Assembly: GCF_014656095.1 (NCBI RefSeq)
Contig: NZ_BNBT01000091.1
Coordinates: 1-34,913 of the forward strand
Direction of reading: 5' to 3'
Length of the DNA: 34,913 nt
Origin: Streptomyces longispororuber
GTDB taxonomy: Bacteria > Actinomycetota > Actinomycetes > Streptomycetales > Streptomycetaceae
Shown: in pieces, positions 7,729 to 15,521 of the stretch
How positions within the stretch are numbered: the first letter of the stretch is position 1
How the letters are laid out: each line of letters opens with the position of its first letter
Position numbers and translations under genes: made by a program
The notes under the pieces: generated by a model
The model's input: only the letters and a program-made list of their open reading frames with translations
Told to the model about the DNA's origin: nothing
Databases searched by the model: none

Positions 7729-7823
7729 GCCCGTCACCATATCCGGTGCCTATGTGTTGAATCGGTGGCTCCGGAATATTCAGCCCACATGTGAGCGGAA
7801 TAGGAAGGATGTGTGAGTTCGCC

Positions 7824-8435
7824 ATGGACCAACCCGGCTCGGACAAGGGAAGCAAGCGCACCTTGCGCGGAGAGATCCTCGCGGTGAGGGGCCGGTTGCC
7901 GGAGGGTGACGCGCAGGAGGCGGCCGCGCGCCTCGCCCGCCGCGCGCTGGAGCTGCCCGAGCTGGCCGCGGCCCGCACGGTCGCCGCGTACGTCTCCGTG
8001 GGCGGTGAACCGGGCACCCGCGCGCTCCTGGACACCCTCCACGCGCGCGGGACCCGCGTGCTGCTGCCGGTGCTGCTCCCGGACAACGACCTGGACTGGG
8101 CGGCGTACGCCGGACCCGACTCGCTGGCCCGCGTCCAGCACCGGGGGAAGATCGCCCTCCTGGAGCCCACCGGGCCGCGCCTCGGCCCGGAGGCCGTCCT
8201 GGAGGCCGACACGGTGCTCCTGCCGGGGCTCGCGGTGGACGAGCGCGGGATGCGCCTCGGGCGCGGCGGGGGCTCCTACGACCGCGTGCTGGCCCGGCTG
8301 GAGCGGGCGGGCGCCGATCCGGCGCTCGTGGTGCTCCTGTACGACACGGAAGTGGTCGTGCGCGTCCCCAGGGAAGCGCACGACCGCCCGGTGCGGGCCG
8401 TCGTGACGCCCTCGGGGGTGCGCCGCTTCGGCTGA
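7824..8435 (+). CDS. 5-formyltetrahydrofolate cyclo-ligase
   Basis: An ATP-dependent enzyme (EC 6.3.3.2, 5-FCL/MTHFS) converting 5-formyl-THF to 5,10-methenyl-THF in folate one-carbon metabolism. It has KRTLRGEILAVRGRL at the N-terminus (nucleotide contact), YVSVGGEPGTRALLDTLHARG, the WAAYAGPDSL beta segment and the diagnostic LLPGLAVDERGMRLGRGGGS plus YDRVL. The length of 203 aa is normal. The exact start is uncertain. ATG 7824 gives MDQPGSDKGSKR; its GGAAGGA lies a rather long 14 nt away. An in-frame GTG at 7791 and ATG at 7809 are alternatives. The gene is followed by a strong palindromic terminator and faces the acylase gene. Confidence 0.9.
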   Translation: MDQPGSDKGSKRTLRGEILAVRGRLPEGDAQEAAARLARRALELPELAAARTVAAYVSVGGEPGTRALLDTLHARGTRVLLPVLLPDNDLDWAAYAGPDSLARVQHRGKIALLEPTGPRLGPEAVLEADTVLLPGLAVDERGMRLGRGGGSYDRVLARLERAGADPALVVLLYDTEVVVRVPREAHDRPVRAVVTPSGVRRFG

Positions 8436-8480
8436 CGCCGGCGGCGACCGGCCGCCCCGGGCAGGCCGCCGAGGACGCGA

Positions 8481-8514
8481 AAAGGGCCCTCCACGCGCGC
8501 GTGGAGGGCCCTTT
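8481..8514. terminator. perfect 34-nt palindromic bidirectional terminator
   Basis: AAAGGGCCCTCCACGC (8481-8496) and GCGTGGAGGGCCCTTT (8499-8514) are exact inverted copies around a GC dinucleotide. Each strand therefore ends the stem in a T-run or A-run. It lies 45 nt past the 5-FCL stop and 17 nt past the stop of the convergent acylase, and serves both. Confidence 0.92.
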
Positions 8515-8531
8515 CCGTGGTCATCCGCCCG

Positions 8532-11447
8532 TCAGGGCTTCAGCACCAGGGTGTCGCTGGTGCTGTCGTCGACCGCCTTCTTGGAGTAGGACCACGGCAA
8601 CAGCTCGCCCTTGACCCACTTGCTCGTCTGGTCGGTGTAGTGGTCGCTGTAGGCGTGGCCGGAGGCGCCGGTGAGGTTGATCCACTTGGACTTGTCGAGG
8701 TCCTTCAGGTTCACGACCATCCGCATCGACGGCACCCAGATGACGCCGTAGCCGCCCGCCGCGTTCCAGCCGGTGGCGTTGACCGTGGCCTCGCCGCCGC
8801 CCAGCTTCCAGGGGCCGCGGTTGAGCACCCACTTCAGCCAGCCCGGGCCCTCGGTGCCGAGGGTCTGGTTCTTCAGCTCAAGACGGTGCAGACGGCCCCA
8901 GGTCCAGGTGTCGATGTCCTTGCCGAGCTTCGCGGTCAGGTCCCAGCGGGCGTCCTTCATGGCGCGCGCGAAGAGCTGGTCGCGGTTCTTGGTCTCCGCG
9001 TCCGTGCGGCTGCCCGGCGTCTTCCACCAGTCGTTCTTCTCGTCGTCGAGGATCTTGCGGATGACCTCGAAGTAGCGGTCGCCGCCGTCGGGCTGCGCCG
9101 ACTCCGGGTCGCGCTGGCCGCACTCGCGCACGGTCTTCGCCTCGTCGGCCGGGCCGGTCTGGGTGGCGGGCTTCACGCTCAGGCACTGGCCCTTGACGCG
9201 CAGCTCCTTGGGCAGCTTGTTGCCGATGGAGAGCTGGAGGATGCTGCGCCACACCGCGTTGAAGTAGGCGGCCGCCTGCGAGTCGGCGTCCTGGGTGTAG
9301 TCCCAGCCCTCCAGGAGCTTCTGCGCCTCCCGGACGTGCTTGTCGCCGATGTCGACCTTCAGCAGCTTGGGCACGAGCAGGCGTGCGATCTCGCTGCTGT
9401 TGTCGGTCTGCATCAGCCGCATGTCCTCCGTGGAGATCTTGCCGCCGTTCTTCGTCTTGGCCTTGATCAGGTCCTCGATGCGCTGGCTGCGCGCGCCGTA
9501 GCCCCAGTCGGTCGTGAGCTTGTACGGGTACTTCTTGCTGTCGACGACGGCCTGGTTGGCGGTGACGATGTAGCCGCGCTCGGGGTCGTACTCCCAGGGC
9601 AGCTCGTCCTGCTCGATGTAGCCGTCCCAGCGGTACTTCGGGTCCCAGCCGGGCGCCGGCAGGGAGCCGTCGCCCTTCCCGCGCGTGGGGATCTTCCCGG
9701 GGGCTTGGTAGCCGATGTGGCCCTCGGTGTCGGCGTAGATCAGGTTCTGCGAGGGCACCTCGAAGGAGCGGGCGGCCTTGCGGAAGTCCTGGAAGTCCTT
9801 GGCGCGGTTGAGCTCGAAGACGGCGTCCATGGACTTGCCGGGCTCCAGGGCGGTCCAGCGCAGCGCGACGCCGTAGCCGTCGCCGCGGTCCGGGGCCGCC
9901 GCGTCGACCTGGGCCTTCTTGCCGACCTTGACCAGCTCGTCGTCGCGGTCGGAGATCAGGGGGCCGTTGTTGGTCTCCCTGACGGTGATCGTCTTGGTCT
10001 TGCCGCCCGCGACCTTGATCTTCTCCTCGCGGGAGACGAAGGGCTTCACCTTGCCGCCGTACTGGTATCCGTCGGCGGTGAACTTCTCCAGGTACAGGTC
10101 GGTGACGTCGGCGCCCAGGTTCGTCATGCCCCAGGCGATGTCCTGGTTGTGGCCGATGACCACGCCCGGCATCCCGGAGAAGGTGTAGCCGCTGACGTCG
10201 TACGGGCACTGCGCCGAGACCGACCGGCAGTGCAGGCCCATCTGGTACCAGACGGAGGGGAGCTGCGGCGCGAGGTGCGGGTCGTTGGCGAGCAGGGGCT
10301 TGCCGGTGATGGTGTGGTCGCCGGAGACCACCCAGGAGTTGGAGCCGATGCCGTTGCCGTTCGAGCCGAGGCCCGCGTCCGGGACCTTGTCGAGCACGTC
10401 GGAGAGGCCCGAGAGCTGCGACTGGTAGCCGCTGGGGGCCTGGGCGTTGCCCGCGACACCGGTGCCGGCGGTGCCGCCGGTACCCGTGCCTCCGGTACCC
10501 GTGCCGGTGCCGCCGGTACCCGTACCCGTGCCACCGGTGCCGGTACCCGCCGACCCTCCGGTACCGGTACCGCCGGTACCCGTACCGCCGGAGCCGGTAC
10601 CCGTCCCAGTGTCGGTGCCGGTACCCGTACCGCCCGTGCCGGTCCCCGACTGGCTGTCCGGCACGTCCCGGTCGGTGAACTTCTCGGTGACGGCGTCGTA
10701 GCCGCCCTCCTGGACGATCGGCTTGTTCCGGTCGTACGGGTACTCCGGGTACAGGTCCTTGATCTGCGACGGGCCGAGACGGCTCGTCATCAGGGCGCGG
10801 TCGATCTCGTCCTGCATGTTGCCGCGCAGGTCCCAGGCCATGGCCTTGAGCCAGGCCACCGAGTCGACGGGCGTCCACTTCTGGGGCTTGTAGTCGTTCT
10901 CGAACTCGAGCGCCGCGTACTCGAGGGAGATGTCCTTGCCCTGCTTGCCGTCGAGATAGGCGTTGACCCCCTTGGCGTACGCCTGGAGGTACTTCTTCGT
11001 CGCGGGCGAGAGCTTGGAGTCGTACTCCTTCTCGGCCACCCGGTGCCAGCCCAGGGTGCGCAGGAACTCATCGGTCTTGACCTGGCTCTTGCCGAACATC
11101 TCGGAGAGCCGCCCGGAGGTCATATGGCGGCGGACGTCCATCTCCCAGAAGCGGTCCTGCGCCTGCACGAACCCCTGGGCGAGGAACAGGTCCTCGGGGG
11201 TCTCGGCGTAGATCTGCGGGATGCCGTTGCCGTCGCGCTTGACGTCGACCGGCCCCTTCAGGCCGTCGATGTCGATCGTGCCCTTGGTCTGCGGGAAGGA
11301 GGCGCGGACGGTGCTGACGCTCCAGTACGCGCCGAACCCGATGCCTCCCACGACGGCCAGGACCAGGACGATCACGATCAGTCGGGCTCGGCGCCCCTTC
11401 TTCTTGCCGGACTTCCGGCCGGAAGAGGCGGTGGTGTTGGAGGGCAT
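8532..11447 (-). CDS. penicillin acylase family (S45) hydrolase, membrane-anchored
   Basis: A 971-residue N-terminal-nucleophile amidohydrolase precursor. Residues about 18-45 (GRRARLIVIVLVLAVVGGIG and after) form a signal anchor, so the enzyme acts outside the membrane. The alpha domain holds DVKRDGNGIPQIYAETPEDL and FVQAQDRFWEMDVRRH. Autocatalytic cleavage should fall at Gly368/Ser369 in GIGSNSWVVSG, making Ser369 the beta-chain nucleophile; ANDPHLAPQLPSVWYQMGLH follows. Between the domains, residues 268-330 are an almost pure Gly/Thr repeat, which falls in the expected excised spacer. The substrate could be a beta-lactam side chain, an acyl-homoserine lactone or another N-acyl compound; sequence alone does not decide. 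Start ATG 11447 has AAGGAC upstream; an in-frame codon at 11519 is less likely. It is divergent from the antiporter gene. Confidence 0.88.
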   Translation of the reverse strand: MPSNTTASSGRKSGKKKGRRARLIVIVLVLAVVGGIGFGAYWSVSTVRASFPQTKGTIDIDGLKGPVDVKRDGNGIPQIYAETPEDLFLAQGFVQAQDRFWEMDVRRHMTSGRLSEMFGKSQVKTDEFLRTLGWHRVAEKEYDSKLSPATKKYLQAYAKGVNAYLDGKQGKDISLEYAALEFENDYKPQKWTPVDSVAWLKAMAWDLRGNMQDEIDRALMTSRLGPSQIKDLYPEYPYDRNKPIVQEGGYDAVTEKFTDRDVPDSQSGTGTGGTGTGTDTGTGTGSGGTGTGGTGTGGSAGTGTGGTGTGTGGTGTGTGGTGTGGTAGTGVAGNAQAPSGYQSQLSGLSDVLDKVPDAGLGSNGNGIGSNSWVVSGDHTITGKPLLANDPHLAPQLPSVWYQMGLHCRSVSAQCPYDVSGYTFSGMPGVVIGHNQDIAWGMTNLGADVTDLYLEKFTADGYQYGGKVKPFVSREEKIKVAGGKTKTITVRETNNGPLISDRDDELVKVGKKAQVDAAAPDRGDGYGVALRWTALEPGKSMDAVFELNRAKDFQDFRKAARSFEVPSQNLIYADTEGHIGYQAPGKIPTRGKGDGSLPAPGWDPKYRWDGYIEQDELPWEYDPERGYIVTANQAVVDSKKYPYKLTTDWGYGARSQRIEDLIKAKTKNGGKISTEDMRLMQTDNSSEIARLLVPKLLKVDIGDKHVREAQKLLEGWDYTQDADSQAAAYFNAVWRSILQLSIGNKLPKELRVKGQCLSVKPATQTGPADEAKTVRECGQRDPESAQPDGGDRYFEVIRKILDDEKNDWWKTPGSRTDAETKNRDQLFARAMKDARWDLTAKLGKDIDTWTWGRLHRLELKNQTLGTEGPGWLKWVLNRGPWKLGGGEATVNATGWNAAGGYGVIWVPSMRMVVNLKDLDKSKWINLTGASGHAYSDHYTDQTSKWVKGELLPWSYSKKAVDDSTSDTLVLKP
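10461..10650. repeat. GGTACC/GGTGCC-type 6-nt microrepeat inside acylase gene
   Basis: About 190 nt consist of variants of GGTACC, CGTACC, GGTGCC and CGTGCC, with occasional 3-nt slips. On the coding minus strand it reads as alternating Gly-Thr with occasional Gly-Gly, Ser and Asp (residues 268-330). All length changes are multiples of three, so the frame is preserved. Confidence 0.9.
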
Positions 11448-11674
11448 CGCTGTCCTTGCTGTCCTTCGCGAGCGGCAGGTCGGTGCTTGTGCGGGTCCTG
11501 GGAGTGCTGGAGCAACCATAGGCGCAGCGGGATACGGCCCCGGACGCGGTGTCCGAAACCAGTATCGAACGCGTGGTCGACAGAGGGGGACGGGCGCGGG
11601 AAACGCGTCAAGAGGGCGTTAAAGTTTAGGTAAAGTAACGAAGTACATGGCTCGCACGACGGAAGGAACGGCCC

Positions 11675-13174
11675 CTGTCTGTCCACGACCTCAACCAGCT
11701 TCTGCTCGTCTGCTCGCTCGTCCTGCTCGTCGCCGTGGTCGCCGTGCGCATCTCCTCGCGCAGCGGCCTGCCCAGCCTGCTGCTGTACCTGGGCATCGGC
11801 GTGGTGATGGGCCAGGACGGCATCGGCAACGTCACGTTCAACGACGCGCAACTGACCCAGGTGATCGGCTACGCCGCCCTCGTCGTGATCCTGGCCGAGG
11901 GCGGCCTCGGCACCAAGTGGCGCGAGATAAGACCCGCCCTTCCCGCGGCGGCGTCCCTGGCGCTCGTGGGCGTCGCGGCGAGCGTCGGTGTCACCGCCGC
12001 GGGAGCGCACTACCTGGTGGGGCTCGACTGGCGGCAGGCGCTCATCATCGGCGCGGTGGTGTCCTCCACGGACGCGGCGGCCGTCTTCTCCGTGCTGCGC
12101 CGCGTCCCGCTGCCCTCCCGCGTGACCGGCGTCCTGGAGGCCGAGTCCGGCTTCAACGACGCCCCTGTAGTGATCCTCGTCGTGGCCTTCTCCACCGCGG
12201 GCCCCGTGGAGCACTGGTACGTCCTGATCGGTGAGATAGCCCTGGAACTGGCCATCGGCGCCGCCATCGGCCTCTCGGTGGGCTGGCTCGGCGCCTACGG
12301 CCTGCGGCGGGTGGCCCTGCCCGCGTCCGGCCTCTACCCGATCGCGGTCATGGCCATCGCGGTGGCGGCCTACGCGGCCGGGGCCATGGCCCACGGCAGC
12401 GGCTTCCTCGCCGTGTACCTGGCGGCGATGGTCCTCGGCAACGCCAAGCTGCCGCACTGGCCCGCCACCCGGGGCTTCGCCGAAGGGGTGGGCTGGATCG
12501 CGCAGATCGGCATGTTCGTGCTGCTCGGCCTGCTGGTCACGCCGCACACGCTGCTCGACGACATCCTGCCCGCGGTGATCACCGGGCTGGTCCTCACGCT
12601 CGTCGCCCGGCCCGTGTCGGTCTTCCTGAGCATGCTGCCCTTCTCGATGCCCTGGCAGGAGAAGGCCCTGATGTCCTGGGCCGGTCTGCGCGGCGCGGTG
12701 CCCATCATCCTCGCCACCATCCCGATGGTGAACGGCGTCGAGAACAACGAGGAGATCTTCAACATCGTCTTCGTCCTCGTCGTCGTCTACACCCTGGTGC
12801 AGGGCCCCACGCTGCCGGGCCTCGCCCGGCTGCTCGGCCTCGGCAAGGGCGGGGGCCCCTCGGACCTCGGCATCGAGTCGGCCCCCCTGGAGCGGCTGCG
12901 CGGCCACCTGCTGTCCGTACCCGTACCGGAGGGCTCACGGCTGCACGGCGTCGAGATCAACGAGCTGCGGCTGCCCGCGGGCTCGGCCGTCACCCTGGTC
13001 GTCCGGGACGGCACCTCGTTCGTGCCGCTGCCGACGACCGTGCTGCGCCGCGGCGACGAGCTCCTGGTGGTGGCGACGGAACCGGCCCGCGACGCCGCGG
13101 AACGCCGCCTGCGCGCGGTCTCGCAGGGCGGCAAGCTCGCGGGGTGGCTGGGGGTGCGTGAGGGGCAGAGGTAG
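11675..13174 (+). CDS. potassium/proton antiporter (CPA1/NhaP2-type) with RCK_C domain, probable CTG start
   Basis: An inner-membrane cation/proton antiporter of about 499 residues, with 12 or so hydrophobic helices (for example GLPSLLLYLGIGVVMGQDGI, GAVVSSTDAAAVFSVLR, ESGFNDAPVVILVVAF and MSWAGLRGAVPIILATIPM). The SSTDAAAVF and ESGFNDAP motifs carry the acidic ion-binding residues of the CPA family. The last 110 residues (SVPVPEGSRLHGVEINELRL to LLVVATEP) are a TrkA_C/RCK_C regulatory domain; relatives bind nucleotides such as c-di-AMP, an inference here. The first ATG/GTG in frame (11735) would remove the first helix. CTG 11675 follows GGAAGGAA by 6-7 nt and gives the expected SVHDLNQLLLVCSLVLLVAV start. 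Confidence 0.88.
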   Translation: MSVHDLNQLLLVCSLVLLVAVVAVRISSRSGLPSLLLYLGIGVVMGQDGIGNVTFNDAQLTQVIGYAALVVILAEGGLGTKWREIRPALPAAASLALVGVAASVGVTAAGAHYLVGLDWRQALIIGAVVSSTDAAAVFSVLRRVPLPSRVTGVLEAESGFNDAPVVILVVAFSTAGPVEHWYVLIGEIALELAIGAAIGLSVGWLGAYGLRRVALPASGLYPIAVMAIAVAAYAAGAMAHGSGFLAVYLAAMVLGNAKLPHWPATRGFAEGVGWIAQIGMFVLLGLLVTPHTLLDDILPAVITGLVLTLVARPVSVFLSMLPFSMPWQEKALMSWAGLRGAVPIILATIPMVNGVENNEEIFNIVFVLVVVYTLVQGPTLPGLARLLGLGKGGGPSDLGIESAPLERLRGHLLSVPVPEGSRLHGVEINELRLPAGSAVTLVVRDGTSFVPLPTTVLRRGDELLVVATEPARDAAERRLRAVSQGGKLAGWLGVREGQR

Positions 13175-13651
13175 GGCTGGGGACGGCCGGGGCGGAGGTG
13201 GGGGCGGCGGGGGTGAGGGCCGGGGTGGCGGGGGTGGCCGGAGGCGAAGGTCGGGGGCGGCAGGGCCGCCGGGGCAGCGGGTCGCCGGGGTGGCCGGGGC
13301 GGTGGGGCCGCCGGGGGCGCCGGGGCGGCCGGGGTGGCCAGGGCGGCCGTAATCGTAGGTGGCGGGCGTCTCACCTCTTGTGAACGCAGGCCTCATTTGC
13401 CACACGCCTGTACCATGAAGGCGCACTCGGTGCGTACCGCCAGGCGCCGCACAGCGCCGTCCGGGGCGTGCCGAGCCGCACGTACCGACCCTGATCGAAC
13501 CAACTCTGTCTGACGCAGAGCTGGCGCGACCGTATGGCGGCCGTGGCGCCCTCGCAGTGGGCAGCCCGGTATCTACCGCAGTTCTGCGCTAGAGGACAGC
13601 TCTCGGCGCCCCCGCACGGGCGCGCTACCAGGCAGCAGAAAGGCAAGGGCC
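13175..13651. other. non-coding gap with GGGGC-rich tract
   Basis: This 477-nt gap between the antiporter and the MFS gene starts with about 185 nt (13178-13362) of imperfect GGGGTGGC/GCCGGGGC repeats. They read as collagen-like Gly-Pro or Gly-Arg in several frames, which I take as compositional. From 13380 the base composition becomes ordinary. A CTCTG-N7-CAGAG inverted repeat is visible at about 13503-13519. I see no gene with coding character here; the second half probably holds the MFS promoter. Confidence 0.5.
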
Positions 13652-14923
13652 GTGGCATCCACGGTCACCGAATCCCGCCCGGGCTACGGACAGTTGCTGC
13701 GCACCCCGCGCGCCTGGACCTTCCTGCTTCCAGGCTTCGCCGCGCGGCAGCCGTTCGCGATGCTCACCATCTCCATCGTGCTGCTCGTGCAGCACACCAC
13801 CGGCTCGTACGGCGCCGCGGGCGCCGTGTCGGCCGTCACCGGCGTCTCCATGGCGCTGTTCGCGCCCTTCAGCGGCAAGCTCGCCGACCGGTTCGGGCAG
13901 CGCGCCGTGCTCCTGCCCGGTGTCCTCGTACACGCCGCCTCAGGCGTCACCCTCACCGTGCTCGCGCTGTCCGGCGCGCCCCTGTGGGCCCTCTTCGTCG
14001 CGGCGGTGCCCACGGGCGCCTCCACGCCGCAGATCGGCCCCATGGTGCGGGCCCGCTGGGGCGCCAAGCTCCAGGGCACGCCGCTCGCGCAGACGGCCGC
14101 CGCCTTCGAGTCCGTCACCGACGAGCTGACGTTCGTGCTCGGCCCGCTGGTGGCGACCGCGCTGTGCACGGGCGTCGCCCCGGCCGCGGGCCTGCTCACC
14201 GAGGCCGGCCTGACGTTGGTGGGCGGCCTGCTGTTCGCCGCCCAGAAGAGCACCCAGCCGAAGCCGTCCGGCACGGGCGACGGCCACGCGCGCGTGGGCC
14301 ACGATTCGGCCCTGCGAGTGCCCGGTGTGCGCGTACTGATCGTGACGTTCCTCGGCATCGGCACGGTCTTCGGCGGCATGCAGGTCTCCCTGGCCGCCTT
14401 CACGGAGTCCATCGGCGAGCCCGGCCTGAACGGCGTCCTGTACGGCACGTTCGCCGCGGGCAACATGCTCTCCGGGGTCGTCTGCGGCGCCATCGCCTGG
14501 AAGGTCTCGCCGCAGCGCCGGCTCCTCGTCGGGTACGTGGCGCTGACCCTGATGGCCTCGGGCCTGTGGGCCGCGCAGTCGGTGCCGCTGCTCGCCGGTC
14601 TCGGCCTGCTCGTCGGCGTCTGCATCGCGCCCGCCCTGATCACCGGCTACACCCTGGTCGACAGCCTGGTCGCGCCGGGCGCCCGTACGGAGGCCTTCAC
14701 CTGGCTCACCGGCTCGGTCGCGCTCGGGCAGGCGGCCGCCGTCACGGTCGCGGGTCAGCTCGAGGACCGCTTCTGGGACGGTGCGGGATTCCTCGTGCCG
14801 CTGGGCGGCACCGCGCTCGCCCTCGCCGTCCTCCTGCTGCTGCGCTCGCGGCTCGTCCCCCGGAGCCAGGGCCGCACGGTCGCACGTGGCGTGGGTCACC
14901 GCGAACCTGTGGCAGTGGACTGA
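13652..14923 (+). CDS. major facilitator superfamily transporter
   Basis: A 423-residue 12-helix MFS protein. Helix 1 is FLLPGFAARQPFAMLTISIV. The loop 2-3 motif A variant is GKLADRFGQRAVLLPG, followed by regular hydrophobic segments up to ALALAVLLLLRSRLV. A cytoplasmic central loop (QKSTQPKPSGTGDGHARVGH) divides the two six-helix halves. The substrate is unknown; it resembles drug- or sugar-efflux members with no diagnostic binding residues. Start GTG 13652 has GAAAGGCAAGG upstream. It is followed after 67 nt by the CIRCE-controlled fmdB-like gene, whose promoter overlaps the end of this gene. Read-through from here could give a second, heat-independent source of that transcript. Confidence 0.87.
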   Translation: MASTVTESRPGYGQLLRTPRAWTFLLPGFAARQPFAMLTISIVLLVQHTTGSYGAAGAVSAVTGVSMALFAPFSGKLADRFGQRAVLLPGVLVHAASGVTLTVLALSGAPLWALFVAAVPTGASTPQIGPMVRARWGAKLQGTPLAQTAAAFESVTDELTFVLGPLVATALCTGVAPAAGLLTEAGLTLVGGLLFAAQKSTQPKPSGTGDGHARVGHDSALRVPGVRVLIVTFLGIGTVFGGMQVSLAAFTESIGEPGLNGVLYGTFAAGNMLSGVVCGAIAWKVSPQRRLLVGYVALTLMASGLWAAQSVPLLAGLGLLVGVCIAPALITGYTLVDSLVAPGARTEAFTWLTGSVALGQAAAVTVAGQLEDRFWDGAGFLVPLGGTALALAVLLLLRSRLVPRSQGRTVARGVGHREPVAVD

Positions 14924-14947
14924 ACCCACGGAATACGTCACTATGGA
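14916..14947 (+). promoter_or_regulatory. possible promoter of fmdB/ruc-like gene
   Basis: TGGACT (14916) and TATGGA (14942-14947) resemble -35 and -10 boxes, although the 20-nt spacing is long. A start site 7 nt beyond the -10 box would be the first base of the CIRCE-like repeat, as expected for a repressor site. Confidence 0.3.
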
Positions 14948-14953
14948 TCGTCG

Positions 14954-14980
14954 TTAGCACTCATCGAGTGAGAGTGCCAG
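14954..14980 (+). promoter_or_regulatory. CIRCE-like HrcA operator
   Basis: The sequence is TTAGCACTC-N9-GAGTGCCAG. The CIRCE consensus is TTAGCACTC-N9-GAGTGCTAA. The left arm and the spacing are exact; the right arm differs at two positions. The right arm runs into the AGGAGG ribosome site (14979-14984), and the start codon is 10 nt further on. HrcA repression of the fmdB/ruc-like gene, relieved by heat, is the direct prediction. Confidence 0.85.
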
Positions 14981-14990
14981 GAGGAAGCAA

Positions 14991-15314
14991 GTGCCGACGT
15001 ACCAGTACCAGTGCACCGAGTGCGGCGAGGGCCTCGAGGCGGTGCAGAAGTTCACCGACGACGCCCTGACCGTGTGCCCGAACTGCGACGGACGCCTCAA
15101 GAAGGTGTTCTCGGCGGTCGGCATCGTCTTCAAGGGCTCCGGGTTCTACCGCAACGACAGCCGCGGCTCGTCGTCCAGCAGCTCGCCCGCGTCGTCGTCC
15201 TCGAAGTCGTCCTCCTCGTCCGACTCCTCTTCGTCGTCTTCTTCGTCGTCCTCGTCCTCGTCGGACTCCAAGACGTCGAGCAGCGCCGCCGCGTCGAGCT
15301 CCTCGGCCGCGTAG
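14991..15314 (+). CDS. FmdB-family zinc-ribbon protein, Ruc-like redox-regulated chaperone
   Basis: A 107-residue protein in two parts. Residues 1-58 are an FmdB zinc ribbon (MPTYQYQCTECG, VCPNC) with four cysteines, C8, C11, C29 and C32, and the AVGIVFKGSGFYRND ending typical of the family. Residues 59-107 are almost only Ser, Asp, Lys and Ala and must be disordered. This matches the M. tuberculosis Rv0991c protein (Ruc), described as a chaperone activated by cysteine oxidation with a disordered tail and controlled by HrcA (from memory). The CIRCE-like site overlapping the ribosome site here supports the same role. GTG 14991 has AGGAGG 6 nt upstream. A perfect terminator follows. Biochemical chaperone activity is inferred, not visible. 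Confidence 0.88.
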   Translation: MPTYQYQCTECGEGLEAVQKFTDDALTVCPNCDGRLKKVFSAVGIVFKGSGFYRNDSRGSSSSSSPASSSSKSSSSSDSSSSSSSSSSSSSDSKTSSSAAASSSSAA

Positions 15315-15376
15315 CACCGTCCGGCCCGGAGGGGCCCTCCCGGCTGCCGCCGGGCGACGCTCGCTCCCCGCTCTTT

Positions 15377-15412
15377 CGAAGGCCCCGCCGTCACCGGACG
15401 GCGGGGCCTTCG
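15377..15412 (+). terminator. perfect hairpin terminator after fmdB/ruc-like gene
   Basis: CGAAGGCCCCGCCGTC (15377-15392) and GACGGCGGGGCCTTCG (15397-15412) form a perfect 16-bp stem with loop ACCG, 63 nt after the stop codon. A short T-run precedes the left arm, so it could also act on the other strand. Confidence 0.88.
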
Positions 15413-15435
15413 GCGTGCCCGGGGGCTGTACGCAC

Positions 15436-15510
15436 GTGCTGGGTGCGTGCTCTGTACGTGCGCTGTACGTGCGCTGTACGCGGTATGTGCGCGGTATGTC
15501 CACGCGGCTA
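15436..15510. repeat. short CTGTACGTGCG-type tandem repeats before mtnP
   Basis: Between the terminator and mtnP, variants of CTGTACGTGCG and GCGGTATGTGC are repeated head to tail (about six units of 10-12 nt). They occupy the place where the mtnP promoter should be. Confidence 0.6.
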
Positions 15511-15521
15511 GGGTGCGGGCC

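Noticed and set aside
4219..7794. A plus-strand open frame of 1,191 codons opposite mogA, moaC, moeA and galU
   Set aside because: The minus-strand genes have intact family motifs; the opposite frame is a compositional shadow.
8517..11633. A plus-strand open frame of 1,038 codons opposite the penicillin acylase gene
   Set aside because: It is antisense to a gene with a complete Ntn-hydrolase signature and shows no domain of its own.
11647..12234. ATG 11647 as start of the antiporter
   Set aside because: This ATG is in another frame that overlaps the antiporter as a shadow; the true frame has conserved helices and begins at CTG 11675.
13158..13352. Small collagen-like Gly-rich protein after the antiporter
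   Set aside because: It overlaps the antiporter gene end, is open in several frames because of GGGGC repeats, and has no ribosome site.
8532..15314. Antibiotic biosynthetic gene cluster around the penicillin acylase and MFS genes
   Set aside because: No synthases, tailoring enzymes or carrier proteins accompany them; neighbours are housekeeping genes in a conserved order.
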